Of a stretch of 64,000 nt of DNA, positions 19,276 to 28,500 are shown in pieces. Source of the stretch: VBOC01 sp035635475. Its GTDB lineage: Bacteria; Bacteroidota; Ignavibacteria; UBA10030; SZUA-254. Each line of letters starts with the position of its first letter. Position 1 is the first letter of the stretch. The stretch covers positions 13,525 through 77,524 of the forward strand of contig DASQAZ010000134.1 of the NCBI GenBank assembly GCA_035635475.1, read 5' to 3'. A model generated the notes under the pieces. That model was not told where the DNA came from. It was given only the letters and a program-made list of their open reading frames with translations, and did not search any database. Made by a program: the position numbers and the translations under genes.

Positions 19276-20324
19276 TCGGGGGATTTCTTTCCGAACACTT
19301 GTCTCCAGGTCTCACCGGAGTCCGTCGTCTTGATGATGGTCCCGGGCCCACCCGCCGCCCACCCCATGAGTCCGTTCGCAAAATGAACCGAGAAGAGAGT
19401 CGCCTCGGTGCCGCTCGCCCTCTGTGTCCACGTTTCTCCCCCGTCGCGCGTTGAAAGAATGGTGCCCTCGGTGCCGACGAGGATTGCCGATGTATCGCTA
19501 AAGGCATGAACGGAATAGTGGAACGCTCTGGATTCAAAAAACGATAGATACTTTTTCAGATTTTGCGGGGCCCAGCTGTTCCCCCCGTCAGTAGTTCTTA
19601 ACACAGCTCCGTAACCCCCGACCGCCCACCCCGTCTTGGTATCGACGAATCGGATGCAATACAGGAAACTCTTGACCTTGCTTGATTCGGGCTGCCAAGT
19701 CTTTCCACCATTGGATGTGTGCAGAATTGTGCCGCTCCCGCCCGAGATCCACCCGGATTCTGTGCCGGCAAATGATATCGACCAGAGGTTGTCCCTGACA
19801 CCGCTCCGCTGGGCGGACCACGTCTTCCCCCCGTCGGCCGTTTTGAGGATCGTTCCGCCAAAACCGGCGCTCCAGCCGGTCGAGGGATTGGCAAAATGGA
19901 CCGAGACCAGGTTGTTGGACGTTCCGCTTTGCATTTTTGTCCAGGAAGCGCCGCCGTCGGTCGTGCCGAGGATCGCTCCCCGCCCTCCCACGGCCCAGCC
20001 GCGGTTCGTGTCAATGAAATCGATTCCGTAGAGATCGTCGGTTCCTTCACCGGGATGTGTGATTGACCGCCAGCTTTTCCCATTATCGGTCGACCGGAGA
20101 ATCAGATGGGGCTTGCCGACCGAAATTATCATACGCGAGGTGACCGCTTTCAGCCCGTAGAGCGCGATGCTGCTGGAGTTCGGAGGCCGCTGGGCCGTCT
20201 GCCCGGAGGCGGCGACAAGGGGGATCAGAAGAAGCAGGATCGGGGAGAGGCAGAACCACGATCGATGCGGTATGGCTGTCGGCCCCTCCCGGGAGAAAAC
20301 CGGAGCCGCTCGATTACCAGCCAT
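19272..20324 (-). CDS. Secreted Ycf48/HCF136-like beta-propeller protein
   Basis: The 350-residue protein carries a hydrophobic leader at about 25-42 and then about six repeats of the form GWAVGG.G..L.TTDGG.SW (for example GWAVGGRGAILGTTDGG, GWISGGSGTILHTSNGG and GWAAGGPGTIIKTTDSG). These are the Ycf48/BNR repeats of a seven-bladed propeller. In cyanobacteria Ycf48 assembles photosystem II; heterotrophic FCB bacteria have many secreted paralogues of unknown role. It lacks the T9SS domain of its downstream neighbour. The start is 6 bp after the flavin reductase stop, so it may be read from the tyrosine operon. The first 20 residues before the leader look poorly conserved, so the start is uncertain. 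Confidence 0.82.
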   Translation of the reverse strand: MAGNRAAPVFSREGPTAIPHRSWFCLSPILLLLIPLVAASGQTAQRPPNSSSIALYGLKAVTSRMIISVGKPHLILRSTDNGKSWRSITHPGEGTDDLYGIDFIDTNRGWAVGGRGAILGTTDGGASWTKMQSGTSNNLVSVHFANPSTGWSAGFGGTILKTADGGKTWSAQRSGVRDNLWSISFAGTESGWISGGSGTILHTSNGGKTWQPESSKVKSFLYCIRFVDTKTGWAVGGYGAVLRTTDGGNSWAPQNLKKYLSFFESRAFHYSVHAFSDTSAILVGTEGTILSTRDGGETWTQRASGTEATLFSVHFANGLMGWAAGGPGTIIKTTDSGETWRQVFGKKSPE

Positions 20325-20330
20325 CGGGGC

Positions 20331-20960
20331 TCACGGATTCTTCACCTCTCCGGCCTTTGGGCGGATCAGCTCGAATCGATCGGTCGTTCGAATATAGGTG
20401 GAACCGGCCATGCGCCCGATCGGACGGAGCTTATCGGGATCGATCCTGTAATTGTCGAAAAGCTCGTCGCGGATATGGAATCGAAGGATTTCCCCGATCA
20501 CGAGACTGCCCCCCAAAGGTTTCGAGCTCACGTGTACCACTTGTACGAGCCTGCATTCCATATTGACAAGCGACTCCTTCACGCGCGGCGGCTTCACGAG
20601 ATCGCTTTCGATCGGAGTGAGGCCGGCTTCCTTGAACTCATCGACATCGGGAGGGAATTCGATCGAGCAGATATTCATAGGCACTGCAATTTCCTCGGAA
20701 ACGACATTGATGACGAATTCTTTTGTCGCCTCGATGTTATTCAGCGTGTCTTTTCTATTACCGTCGCTTGAACGAATCACCGGCGAAAAACAAACGGTGG
20801 GAGGATTGGCGCTGATTCCCGTAAAGAAACTGAACGGCGCCAGGTTGCGGATTCCTTCGGGGCTGATCGTCGAGACGAACGCGATCGGGCGCGGCACTAT
20901 CACGCCGACCATCAGCTTATAGACGTTTCGAACATCGTGCTCGGAGGGATTAAGGATCAA
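20331..20960 (-). CDS. Flavin reductase (DIM6/NTAB) family protein
   Basis: This 209-residue protein has the FMN-binding split-barrel signature of flavin reductases: VPRPIAFVSTISPEG near residue 22, NLAPFSFFTGISANPP and the conserved KDTLNNIEATKEFVINVV. Such proteins supply reduced flavin to a monooxygenase or act as small oxidoreductases. It starts directly after the hmgA stop with no gap, inside the tyrosine-degradation operon, which suggests a linked role in aromatic metabolism. No flavin-dependent monooxygenase partner is visible in the window. Confidence 0.85.
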   Translation of the reverse strand: MILNPSEHDVRNVYKLMVGVIVPRPIAFVSTISPEGIRNLAPFSFFTGISANPPTVCFSPVIRSSDGNRKDTLNNIEATKEFVINVVSEEIAVPMNICSIEFPPDVDEFKEAGLTPIESDLVKPPRVKESLVNMECRLVQVVHVSSKPLGGSLVIGEILRFHIRDELFDNYRIDPDKLRPIGRMAGSTYIRTTDRFELIRPKAGEVKNP

Positions 20961-22061
20961 TCACTTCTCCATCCAGCTTTTCCAGTAATCCTTCCACTCG
21001 GCTGCCTCTCCTTCCGGGGTCAGGAAGATCGGATTGACCGTATCGACCATGACCGCAAACTCTTCGGTATATTTTTTCTTCCCCTGATTGGCCAGGGCCT
21101 TCGGATGCGGACCATGGTGGATCCCCCGCGGGTGCAGCGTAACCATTCCGGGCTTGATGTCCTGCCGGCTGATGAAATCACCTGCGTGATAAAAAATAAA
21201 CTCGTCGGAATCGGTATTACGATGGAAGAACGGAACTTTCAACGCATCCGGCTCCTCTTCGATGGGGCGCGGGACGAAGCTGCACACCGTCGCCCCCGGG
21301 GTGACGAATGAGGTGTGCACGCTGGGGGCAAGATGCGCGCGCGGGCTGACAATCGGTCGAATGTCACGCATATTGATCTTCCACACCGTCAGATCTCCCT
21401 TCCAGCCGACGACATCCATCGGATTAAAAGGATAGAAAACAGACGAAAATTGATTCTGGAATTTAATCCGCACCTCCCATTCGCGACCGTCGTTCAGAAT
21501 GGGCGACGGATCGGGCGTCACCACGACGGCGGGATCGTACAGCGCGTGCTGACCGAGCAGACCCTTGTCGGGTTGATCGAATTCACCGGAGGACTGTATA
21601 ATCAAAAAGAAATTATCGGCCTGATCGGGCATTACCCGGTAGGTGCTTGCCCGGGGGATGTTGATGTAGTCGCCCGCCTCGTAGCGGATAGGGCCCCAAT
21701 CCGTTTCGATCACGCCGGCACCCTCATGGATGAAATAGAGCTCGTCGCCGTCGGCGTTCCGGTAATAAAAGGGCATCGGCTTGGAACGCCGGGACACGAA
21801 CATCGTGATTTCCTCATTTCGCAGGAAAGCAACCGGCGATCCGCCCGGGTCGGTCCGGTCGCCGGCCTGGAGTTTGTTGCAGTCGATCGCATGCGGACGA
21901 ACGGCTCCCTCGATCCTGATCCAGTCGGTCGGAGCATGTGCATGATAGAGATGGGACGATTTTCCGTAAAATCCCTGCCGGCCGTGTTCCTCTTCGAACG
22001 TGCCCGCGGGGAGCCCGACATGAGCCTGTCTGGCGCTCTTTCCTTTTTGCAATGGGTACAT
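20961..22061 (-). CDS. hmgA: Homogentisate 1,2-dioxygenase
   Basis: The enzyme opens the ring of homogentisate with O2 and Fe(II) to give maleylacetoacetate. The cupin core shows the iron-ligand and substrate region HRNTDSDEFIFYHAGDF and HPRGIHHGPHP, and the earlier YYRNADGDELYFIHEGAG. At 366 residues it is the short form common in Bacteroidota and relatives. The start is ATG at 22061, preceded by AAGGAG with good spacing; the frame extends further upstream but overlaps the fumarylacetoacetase gene without conservation. It lies between the FAH-family and flavin reductase genes. Confidence 0.92.
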   Translation of the reverse strand: MYPLQKGKSARQAHVGLPAGTFEEEHGRQGFYGKSSHLYHAHAPTDWIRIEGAVRPHAIDCNKLQAGDRTDPGGSPVAFLRNEEITMFVSRRSKPMPFYYRNADGDELYFIHEGAGVIETDWGPIRYEAGDYINIPRASTYRVMPDQADNFFLIIQSSGEFDQPDKGLLGQHALYDPAVVVTPDPSPILNDGREWEVRIKFQNQFSSVFYPFNPMDVVGWKGDLTVWKINMRDIRPIVSPRAHLAPSVHTSFVTPGATVCSFVPRPIEEEPDALKVPFFHRNTDSDEFIFYHAGDFISRQDIKPGMVTLHPRGIHHGPHPKALANQGKKKYTEEFAVMVDTVNPIFLTPEGEAAEWKDYWKSWMEK

Positions 22062-22080
22062 GGATAACTCCTTATGTGCG

Positions 22081-23073
22081 TTAGGGCTTGACGACTTTAT
22101 TTTTAAGAATTCCGATCCCTTCGATCTCGAGCTCCACGGTGTCCCCCGGCTTGAGCCACCGATCGAGCTCAAGGCCGCAGCCCTTCCCGACAGTCCCTGA
22201 ACCGAAGAGATCCCCCGGGTGAATCGTTTCGTCCATCGACGCAAATGCGATCATCTTTTCGAAGGAGTGGTACATCGCGCGCGAATTGCCCTCCGACCAT
22301 ACTTCGCCGTTGATTCTTGCCGTCATTTTCAGATTGTAGGGATCGCCGAGCTCGTCGGGAGTGACGAGGGCCGGGCCGATAGCCGTGGCAAAGTCCTTTC
22401 CCTTCGCGGGCCCGAGCCGCACTTTCATCTCCTTTTTTTGTATATCGCGCGCGCTGAAATCATTCATTATTGTAAAGCCCGCGATATACTCTCTCGCCCG
22501 CGCCTCCGGAATATTCCTGCCCGTTTTGCCGATAATGATAGCAAGTTCCAGTTCATAATCAAATTGCTGGGTGAACGAGGGCCAGTGGACGTCCTCATCC
22601 GGACCGATGATACTCTGGTGGTTGCCTTTATAATAGACCGGCATTTCGTACCATTCGCCGGGCATCGGCTCGCCGCGCTTCTCGAATCCCTTTTTAACAT
22701 GCTCTTCGAACGCGTAGAAATCTCTCATGGAGGCGGGGCGGGGGAGAGGCGCCATCAGGCGCACGTCCTGCGGGCGAAAGACGATCGATTCTCCGTTGAG
22801 GCCCGAAGGGGAAGTACCCGCCTTCAACTCCTGCGTGAGGTGTTCAAGGGTGGCTTTCGCAAACGTGACCGAGGTTGCGCCGCCGCGCAGATACTCTATC
22901 ATAGCCGGCGGCACGAGGGCGTTCGCGAGCCGGTAGGGCTGGGGTTCGCCCTTCGTATGGAGATGCCATGCACAGGCGGAATTGAGGTCGATGATACTCC
23001 TCTCATCGAAAACGATTCCCAGCCTCGATTGCTTCCCGAGAAGGGTCTTAACCTCGAATGTGCAAAGGCGCAC
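22081..23073 (-). CDS. Fumarylacetoacetate hydrolase family protein
   Basis: This 330-residue protein has the FAH catalytic fold: the metal-ligand strand FDYELELAIIIGKTGRN, the FTIMNDFSARDIQ motif, and the C-terminal SGTVGKGCGLELDRWLKPGD. In this operon it would hydrolyse fumarylacetoacetate to fumarate and acetoacetate, the last step of tyrosine breakdown. It sits between hppD (44 bp) and hmgA (19 bp). Some FAH-family members act on maleyl or other acylpyruvates, so direct hydrolysis of maleylacetoacetate is possible and would explain the missing isomerase. Confidence 0.88.
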   Translation of the reverse strand: MRLCTFEVKTLLGKQSRLGIVFDERSIIDLNSACAWHLHTKGEPQPYRLANALVPPAMIEYLRGGATSVTFAKATLEHLTQELKAGTSPSGLNGESIVFRPQDVRLMAPLPRPASMRDFYAFEEHVKKGFEKRGEPMPGEWYEMPVYYKGNHQSIIGPDEDVHWPSFTQQFDYELELAIIIGKTGRNIPEARAREYIAGFTIMNDFSARDIQKKEMKVRLGPAKGKDFATAIGPALVTPDELGDPYNLKMTARINGEVWSEGNSRAMYHSFEKMIAFASMDETIHPGDLFGSGTVGKGCGLELDRWLKPGDTVELEIEGIGILKNKVVKP

Positions 23074-23117
23074 GCGCCTATCGTGGAGTGGTTAGGTGAG
23101 TGGACTAGGGGGGAGCT

Positions 23118-24251
23118 CTACAAATTTCCCCGGACCGCTTGCTCGCGCTCGATCGCTTCGAAGAGCGCCTTGAAATTCCCCTTGCCGAAGCTCCGGCTTC
23201 CCTTGCGCTGGATACATTCGAAAAAGAGCGTCGGCCGGTCCTCGACGGGTTTTGTAAAGATCTGCAGCATGTAACCCTCGTCGTCGCGGTCGACGAGGAT
23301 GCCCAGTTTCTTCAACGCGCCGATGGGCTCGTCGATCTTACCAACGCGGTTCTCGAGGTCGTCGTAATACGTCGACGGGACACGCAGGAACTCTACCCCG
23401 CGCGACTGGAGCAGGCCCACCGTCTCGATGATATTGTCTGTCGCCATCGCGATATGTTGGACCCCCGGAGTCCGGTAGTACTCAAGGTACTCTTCGATCT
23501 GAGATTTGCGCCGGCCCGCCGCGGGCTCGTTGATCGGGAACTTGATCCGTTCGTTTCCGTTCGAAAGGACCTTTGACATCAGCGCCGAGTAGTCGGTGGA
23601 GATATCCTTGTCGTCAAAGTGCTGGTACATCTTGAAGCCCATGACGTTGATGTAGAATTCGACCCACTTGTTCATGGCCCCAAGCTCCACATTGCCGACA
23701 CAGTGGTCGACGTGCTGTAAGCCTACGTCGGGCGCCAGCGTATCGTCGTCGGCCGCGGCACGGTAGCCCGGCATGAAGATGCCCCCATAATTTCTCCGTT
23801 CGACAAACGTGTGGATGGTGTCTCCGTAGATCGCAATTGCCGATTTCTTAATCTCGCCGAATTCGTCCCGAAAGGCGGCCGGCTCCATGACCCCGCGCGC
23901 GCCGCGTTTGGTCGTCTCGCGATAGGCAGCTTCGGCGTCGTCGACCCAGAGCGCGAGATCGCGCACGCCGTCGCCGTGGAGTTTGATGTGGTCGGCGATC
24001 GGGTGTTCCGGCTGGAGAGGCGTCGTCAGCACGATGCGGATCTTGTTTTGCCGCAAGACATAGGATGACCGATCGCGCACCCCGGTCTCGAGTCCGGCAT
24101 AGGCGATGAGTTTGAATCCCCATGCCGAGCGATAGTAGTAGGAGGACTGCTTGGCGTTGCCGACGTAAAACTCAATGTAATCGGTGCCGTTGATGGGCAG
24201 AAAATCTTCCGCGATCGCCCGCCCGGTTTGTGTCTGTCCCCTGTTTGCCAT
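23118..24251 (-). CDS. hppD: 4-hydroxyphenylpyruvate dioxygenase
   Basis: The enzyme converts 4-hydroxyphenylpyruvate to homogentisate. The two vicinal-oxygen-chelate halves are clear: FYVGNAKQSSYYYRSAWGF in the first, and VDHCVGNVELGAMNKWVEFY in the second. The iron ligands are the His in VDHCVG, the His in GVQHIAMATDNI and the Glu in LFFECIQRKG; the C-terminal gate helix SFGKGNFKALFEAIEREQ is complete. At 377 residues it is full length. It lies 19 bp after the aminotransferase that would make its substrate. Confidence 0.95.
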   Translation of the reverse strand: MANRGQTQTGRAIAEDFLPINGTDYIEFYVGNAKQSSYYYRSAWGFKLIAYAGLETGVRDRSSYVLRQNKIRIVLTTPLQPEHPIADHIKLHGDGVRDLALWVDDAEAAYRETTKRGARGVMEPAAFRDEFGEIKKSAIAIYGDTIHTFVERRNYGGIFMPGYRAAADDDTLAPDVGLQHVDHCVGNVELGAMNKWVEFYINVMGFKMYQHFDDKDISTDYSALMSKVLSNGNERIKFPINEPAAGRRKSQIEEYLEYYRTPGVQHIAMATDNIIETVGLLQSRGVEFLRVPSTYYDDLENRVGKIDEPIGALKKLGILVDRDDEGYMLQIFTKPVEDRPTLFFECIQRKGSRSFGKGNFKALFEAIEREQAVRGNL

Positions 24252-24270
24252 GGAAATGCTCCTTCGAGGC

Positions 24271-25368
24271 CTATACGTAGGTCTTCGATCGAATTTTAAT
24301 GAGAGCCCCGACCAGCAGTTCGTTTTCTTCCAAAGTACCGACAGAGATGCGAACGCAATTGGCGAGCCCGAACGATTTCAAGGGACGAATGATGACTCCC
24401 TGCTTCATCAGATCCTTGACGAGGGAGTCTGCCTCTTCTTCATTGTCGCGTACGATCATGATAAAATTTGCTTCCGACGGCACGACCTCAAACTCAAGTT
24501 CGCGGAGCGCCTTGATCAGGTACTCTCGTCCTTTCTGGTTGAGCTCAAGAGAGTGCTGCATGAATTCCGTGTCCAGAAGAGCGGCAATTCCGGCGGCCTG
24601 GGCAAGCGAACTCGGCTCGAACGGCAGCTTGACCTTGAGAAGGTTCTTGATGAGGTCCCCGTGCGCGAAACCGTATCCGATCCGTACTCCCGCGAGGCCG
24701 TAGACCTTTGAAAACGTGCGAAGCGTGATGACATTGTCATACCGGTATTGCATCGAATCCGGGTAGAGCGGGTTTTGCCGGGCGTACTCAAAATACGCCT
24801 CATCAAGGATGATCAGGACCCGTTCCGGAACCCTTTTATAAAAATCGTCGAACTCCGTCCGGGTGAAGATCGTTCCCGTCGGATTGTTCGGATTTGCCAG
24901 ATAAACAATCTTTGTGTGGTCGTTGATCCTTTCGGCGAGCGATGGAAGGTCGTAGCGCCAGTTCTTATATGGAATCGTCCGGTACCTTACTCCCCGCGAC
25001 CGGGCAAGGACCTGAAAACCGATGAATGCGGCTTCCGTCGTCAGAACTTCATCGTCATCGCAGAGAAACGTCCTGATGATGTTGGACATGATCCCCTCAG
25101 ACCCGGAGCCCGCGACCACGTTCTCGATCTTGACCTGGAATTTTTGTGCCAGAACGGCGCGCAGGTCGAGACCGCCGTTGGGATATCGATGAAGATCGGC
25201 GACCTGGCGCTCGAGGGCCTTGAGGGCGAGGGGCGACGGACCGAGAGGGTTCTCATTGGAATTAAGTTTGACGACTTGCTGCACCCCGAATTCACGCCGG
25301 ATGTCCGCGATTGATTTGCCGGGAAGGTACGGACGAAGTGATTCAATATATTGCGGAACCAGGGGCAT
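24271..25368 (-). CDS. hisC: HisC-type aminotransferase (histidinol-phosphate or aromatic amino acid)
   Basis: A fold-type I PLP aminotransferase of the HisC branch: VKLNSNENPLGPSP at the N-terminus, YLANPNNPTG, LDEAYFEYA and the PLP lysine in TFSKVYGLAGVRIGYG. HisC-family proteins also accept tyrosine and phenylalanine. As the first gene of a tyrosine-degradation operon, ahead of hppD, this copy may mainly make 4-hydroxyphenylpyruvate; no other his genes are nearby. The start at 25368 (MPLVPQYIESLRPY) is chosen because the 49 residues upstream in frame are not conserved. The 186-bp gap to the divergent outer-membrane gene should hold both promoters. Confidence 0.85.
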   Translation of the reverse strand: MPLVPQYIESLRPYLPGKSIADIRREFGVQQVVKLNSNENPLGPSPLALKALERQVADLHRYPNGGLDLRAVLAQKFQVKIENVVAGSGSEGIMSNIIRTFLCDDDEVLTTEAAFIGFQVLARSRGVRYRTIPYKNWRYDLPSLAERINDHTKIVYLANPNNPTGTIFTRTEFDDFYKRVPERVLIILDEAYFEYARQNPLYPDSMQYRYDNVITLRTFSKVYGLAGVRIGYGFAHGDLIKNLLKVKLPFEPSSLAQAAGIAALLDTEFMQHSLELNQKGREYLIKALRELEFEVVPSEANFIMIVRDNEEEADSLVKDLMKQGVIIRPLKSFGLANCVRISVGTLEENELLVGALIKIRSKTYV

Positions 25369-25554
25369 CGCTCGATATGCAAGATAGCAAAGAACGCCCA
25401 TAAAATCAATAGACCGAGCGGCAATTGGACGTGATCCGGCGCGGGCTTTGGATATCGGGGAAAAAAAGAGTACCATGATGCGAATGATTCTTCGAGGAAG
25501 GGGATCGATCGGCAACCGCTACTGATTCGCGCAGCGTTCTCCAACTGTTCTCGA

Positions 25555-28500
25555 ATGCGATCCGTCAGTCTCCTCCGTGAACATCGCGGGCTACTACTCG
25601 CCGCCTGCATCTTCTTTATAACGAGCCTCCGTGCACAGGGCCCTTCCCCCGTCGAGGCGGGAAATTTCATCATTGAAACCTTCAAGCTTGCGCCCGGGGA
25701 TTCGGCGGTTTCGCTTCGGCATCGATTTATCATTCCGGGGACGGAAACCGTCCTTCTCGATACTGTCCGGCTTCGCAGCGGCGTGGATTATTCGCTCGAT
25801 GCGCGCACCGGCCTGCTGACCGTTCACCGCACCGGCACCCCGCGGCCGCTGATCGTATCGGTTCGCTATCAAGCCCTGCCCTTCAGCTTTAAAGAAGTGT
25901 ACACCCATCGCGAGGCCGCCGCCAGACCCGATTCGGCGGCGCGCATCAGCGCCTCCAAGGCTCCAGGCGGATTTTCCTTCGATCAGATCTTCGGCTCAAA
26001 TCTACAAAAGAGCGGCAGTATTGCCCGGGGGATCACGGTGGGCTCCAATCGCGACCTTTCGCTCAACTCGGGCTTTCGCATGCAGATGGCAGGCAATCTG
26101 ACCGACGATGTGGAAGTGGTGGCTGCACTCACCGACGAGAATTCTCCGATTCAGCCCGAGGGGACGACGCGCACACTCCAGGAGGTGGATAAAGTTTTTA
26201 TCGAGCTCAGGGGGACCCATCTTTCCGCCACGCTCGGCGATTTTAATCTCGGCTTGTCGGGGACCGAGTTCGGGCGCCTGAACCGAAAACTGCAAGGCGC
26301 GAAGGGGCGTGCGTCTTACCGGGGCGGGAACGCGGAGGGCGATGTGCTCGTTGCCGGGGCGCTTGCCCGGGGGAAATATGCAACGAATCAGTTTGACGGA
26401 AAGGACGGCGTGCAGGGCCCGTACCGGTTGACCGGACAGCATAACGAGCGGGACATTATTGTGATCGCCGGGACCGAGCGCGTCTACGTGAATGGCGAGC
26501 GCATGACGCGGGGAGAGTCAGCCGACTATATCATCGACTATGCCGTCGCGGAGATTACGTTCACACCGACGAAATTGATATCCCGCGTTTCGCGGATTGT
26601 CGTCGACTTTGAGTACACGGATCGGCAGTTTAACAGAAGCCTGCTCGCTTTTAAATCGGAAAACAGTTTCTCCAACCATCGCCTGACGGTGAATGCTTCG
26701 GCCCTCGAAGAAAACGACAATGAGGATTCACCGATCGATATAACCCTCAGCGATTCCGACAAGGCGATCCTCCGCTCAGCGGGCAACGACCGGTTAAAAG
26801 CTGTCCGCTCGGGAGCCGTACTCCAGGGACCCGGAAAAGGGCAGTACATCCGGAAGGACACGACCGTCGCTTCTCCCTCCGGCCCGGATACTTCCTTGTC
26901 GATCTATCGGTTCAGTCCCTCCGATACGGCAGCCGCGGTTTACAGCGTCACGTTCAGCTACGTGGGGAGCGGGAAAGGAGATTACGATCTGATCGCGGCC
27001 GGGCGGTACCAGTTTGCAGGCCTGGGGAAAGGGAGCTATTTGCCGATTCGATTTTTGCCGATGCCATCCGCCCACCGCTTCGCGGATCTCAGCGTTGGGG
27101 GTCAACTCACGGGCGATCTCAAGTTGGAGGCCGAATACGCCTTCTCGAATTTCGATCCCAATCGTTTCTCAGAAATCGACGATGAGAATAACAGCGGATC
27201 GGCGGCGAACGTCAGCCTGCATTATGATCAGAAGGAGTTGCGGATCGGCGGCCACGGCCTGGGTTCGATCGAGGCGAGCCTCAAGGAGCGTTTCATCGAT
27301 CATCGCTACGTCTCCCCCGATCGTGCGAATGAGGTCGAGTTCAACCGCAAGTGGAATATCCTCGATTCTTCAAGCCGCGACGAAGAACTGCGTGAGGGCT
27401 CCTTTGCATACCGGCCCGTTCCCGTTCTTTCTCTGGCGGCGGGCCTCGGGTGGATGAGAAGGGGGGAGCCCTATGTATCGAGACGATACACGGCGTCGGC
27501 CTCCGTGAGCGGGGAACGAATCCCGCGCGCGACGTATGAGTTCGAACTCATCAGGAGCCGCGACGCATTTGTGGATGACGACGGCACATGGTTTCGTCAC
27601 CGGGGCCTGGCCGAGTACGCGATCGGATCTTTTACCCCCGGGATTTCGTATAACGGGGAAGTGCTGCGGAGCCGCGCCCTCGGCACCGATACTTTGAATC
27701 GACGAAGTTTCCGATTTCATGAGCTCGGTCCGCGCCTCGGCTCCGACAGCCTCGGCAGCATGTCGGTGCACGCGGAACTACTCTGGCGCTGGGCTGATTC
27801 GCTCTCCTCGGGCCTGCTCAAGCCGGCCTCGAGGTCCCTCACGCAGTCGTACAACTGGCAGCTTCGCGATTGGAACTCGCTCGCGTCTTCACTCACCGTG
27901 ACTTTCCAGAACAAAGTTTTCCTCGAACCGTTTCGCCGGCCGGGTGAGAGCGACGTGCAAACTGTGCTTGTCCGTTCGCAAACCCGGTTTAATCCCGGTC
28001 ACGCGATTGAGTCGGATTGGTTCTACGAGCTCTCGACGGAGCAAACAGCCAGGCCCGAGCGGGTGTATCAGCAGGTGCCAAAAGGGACGGGCAATTACGT
28101 CTATCTCGGCGACGTCAACGGCAATCATATCGTCGATGACGCAGACTTCCGCCTCACGCGCTTTGACGGCGACTTTATCAGCGTTATCGTTCCCACGGGG
28201 CTTCTCATCCCCGTGACCGATCTGAAGGCGAGCTCACGGATACGCCTCAACGGCGGCCGCCTGTTCAAAGGGCACGAGTGGTTCGAGAATGTCCTCGGAG
28301 CCCTCTCCTCGGAGACCTACCTGCGGGTCGACGAGAAAAGCAGCGAAGCGGATAAGAAACAAATCTATCTTCTTCACCTGAGCCATTTCCTCAATGATCA
28401 GACGACGATTGCGGGGAGCGATCTCATCACCCAGGACCTCTATCTGCTCGAGAATCGGCCGGAATTTTCCATGCGCTTCCGTTATAGCCGGCGAAAAGGG

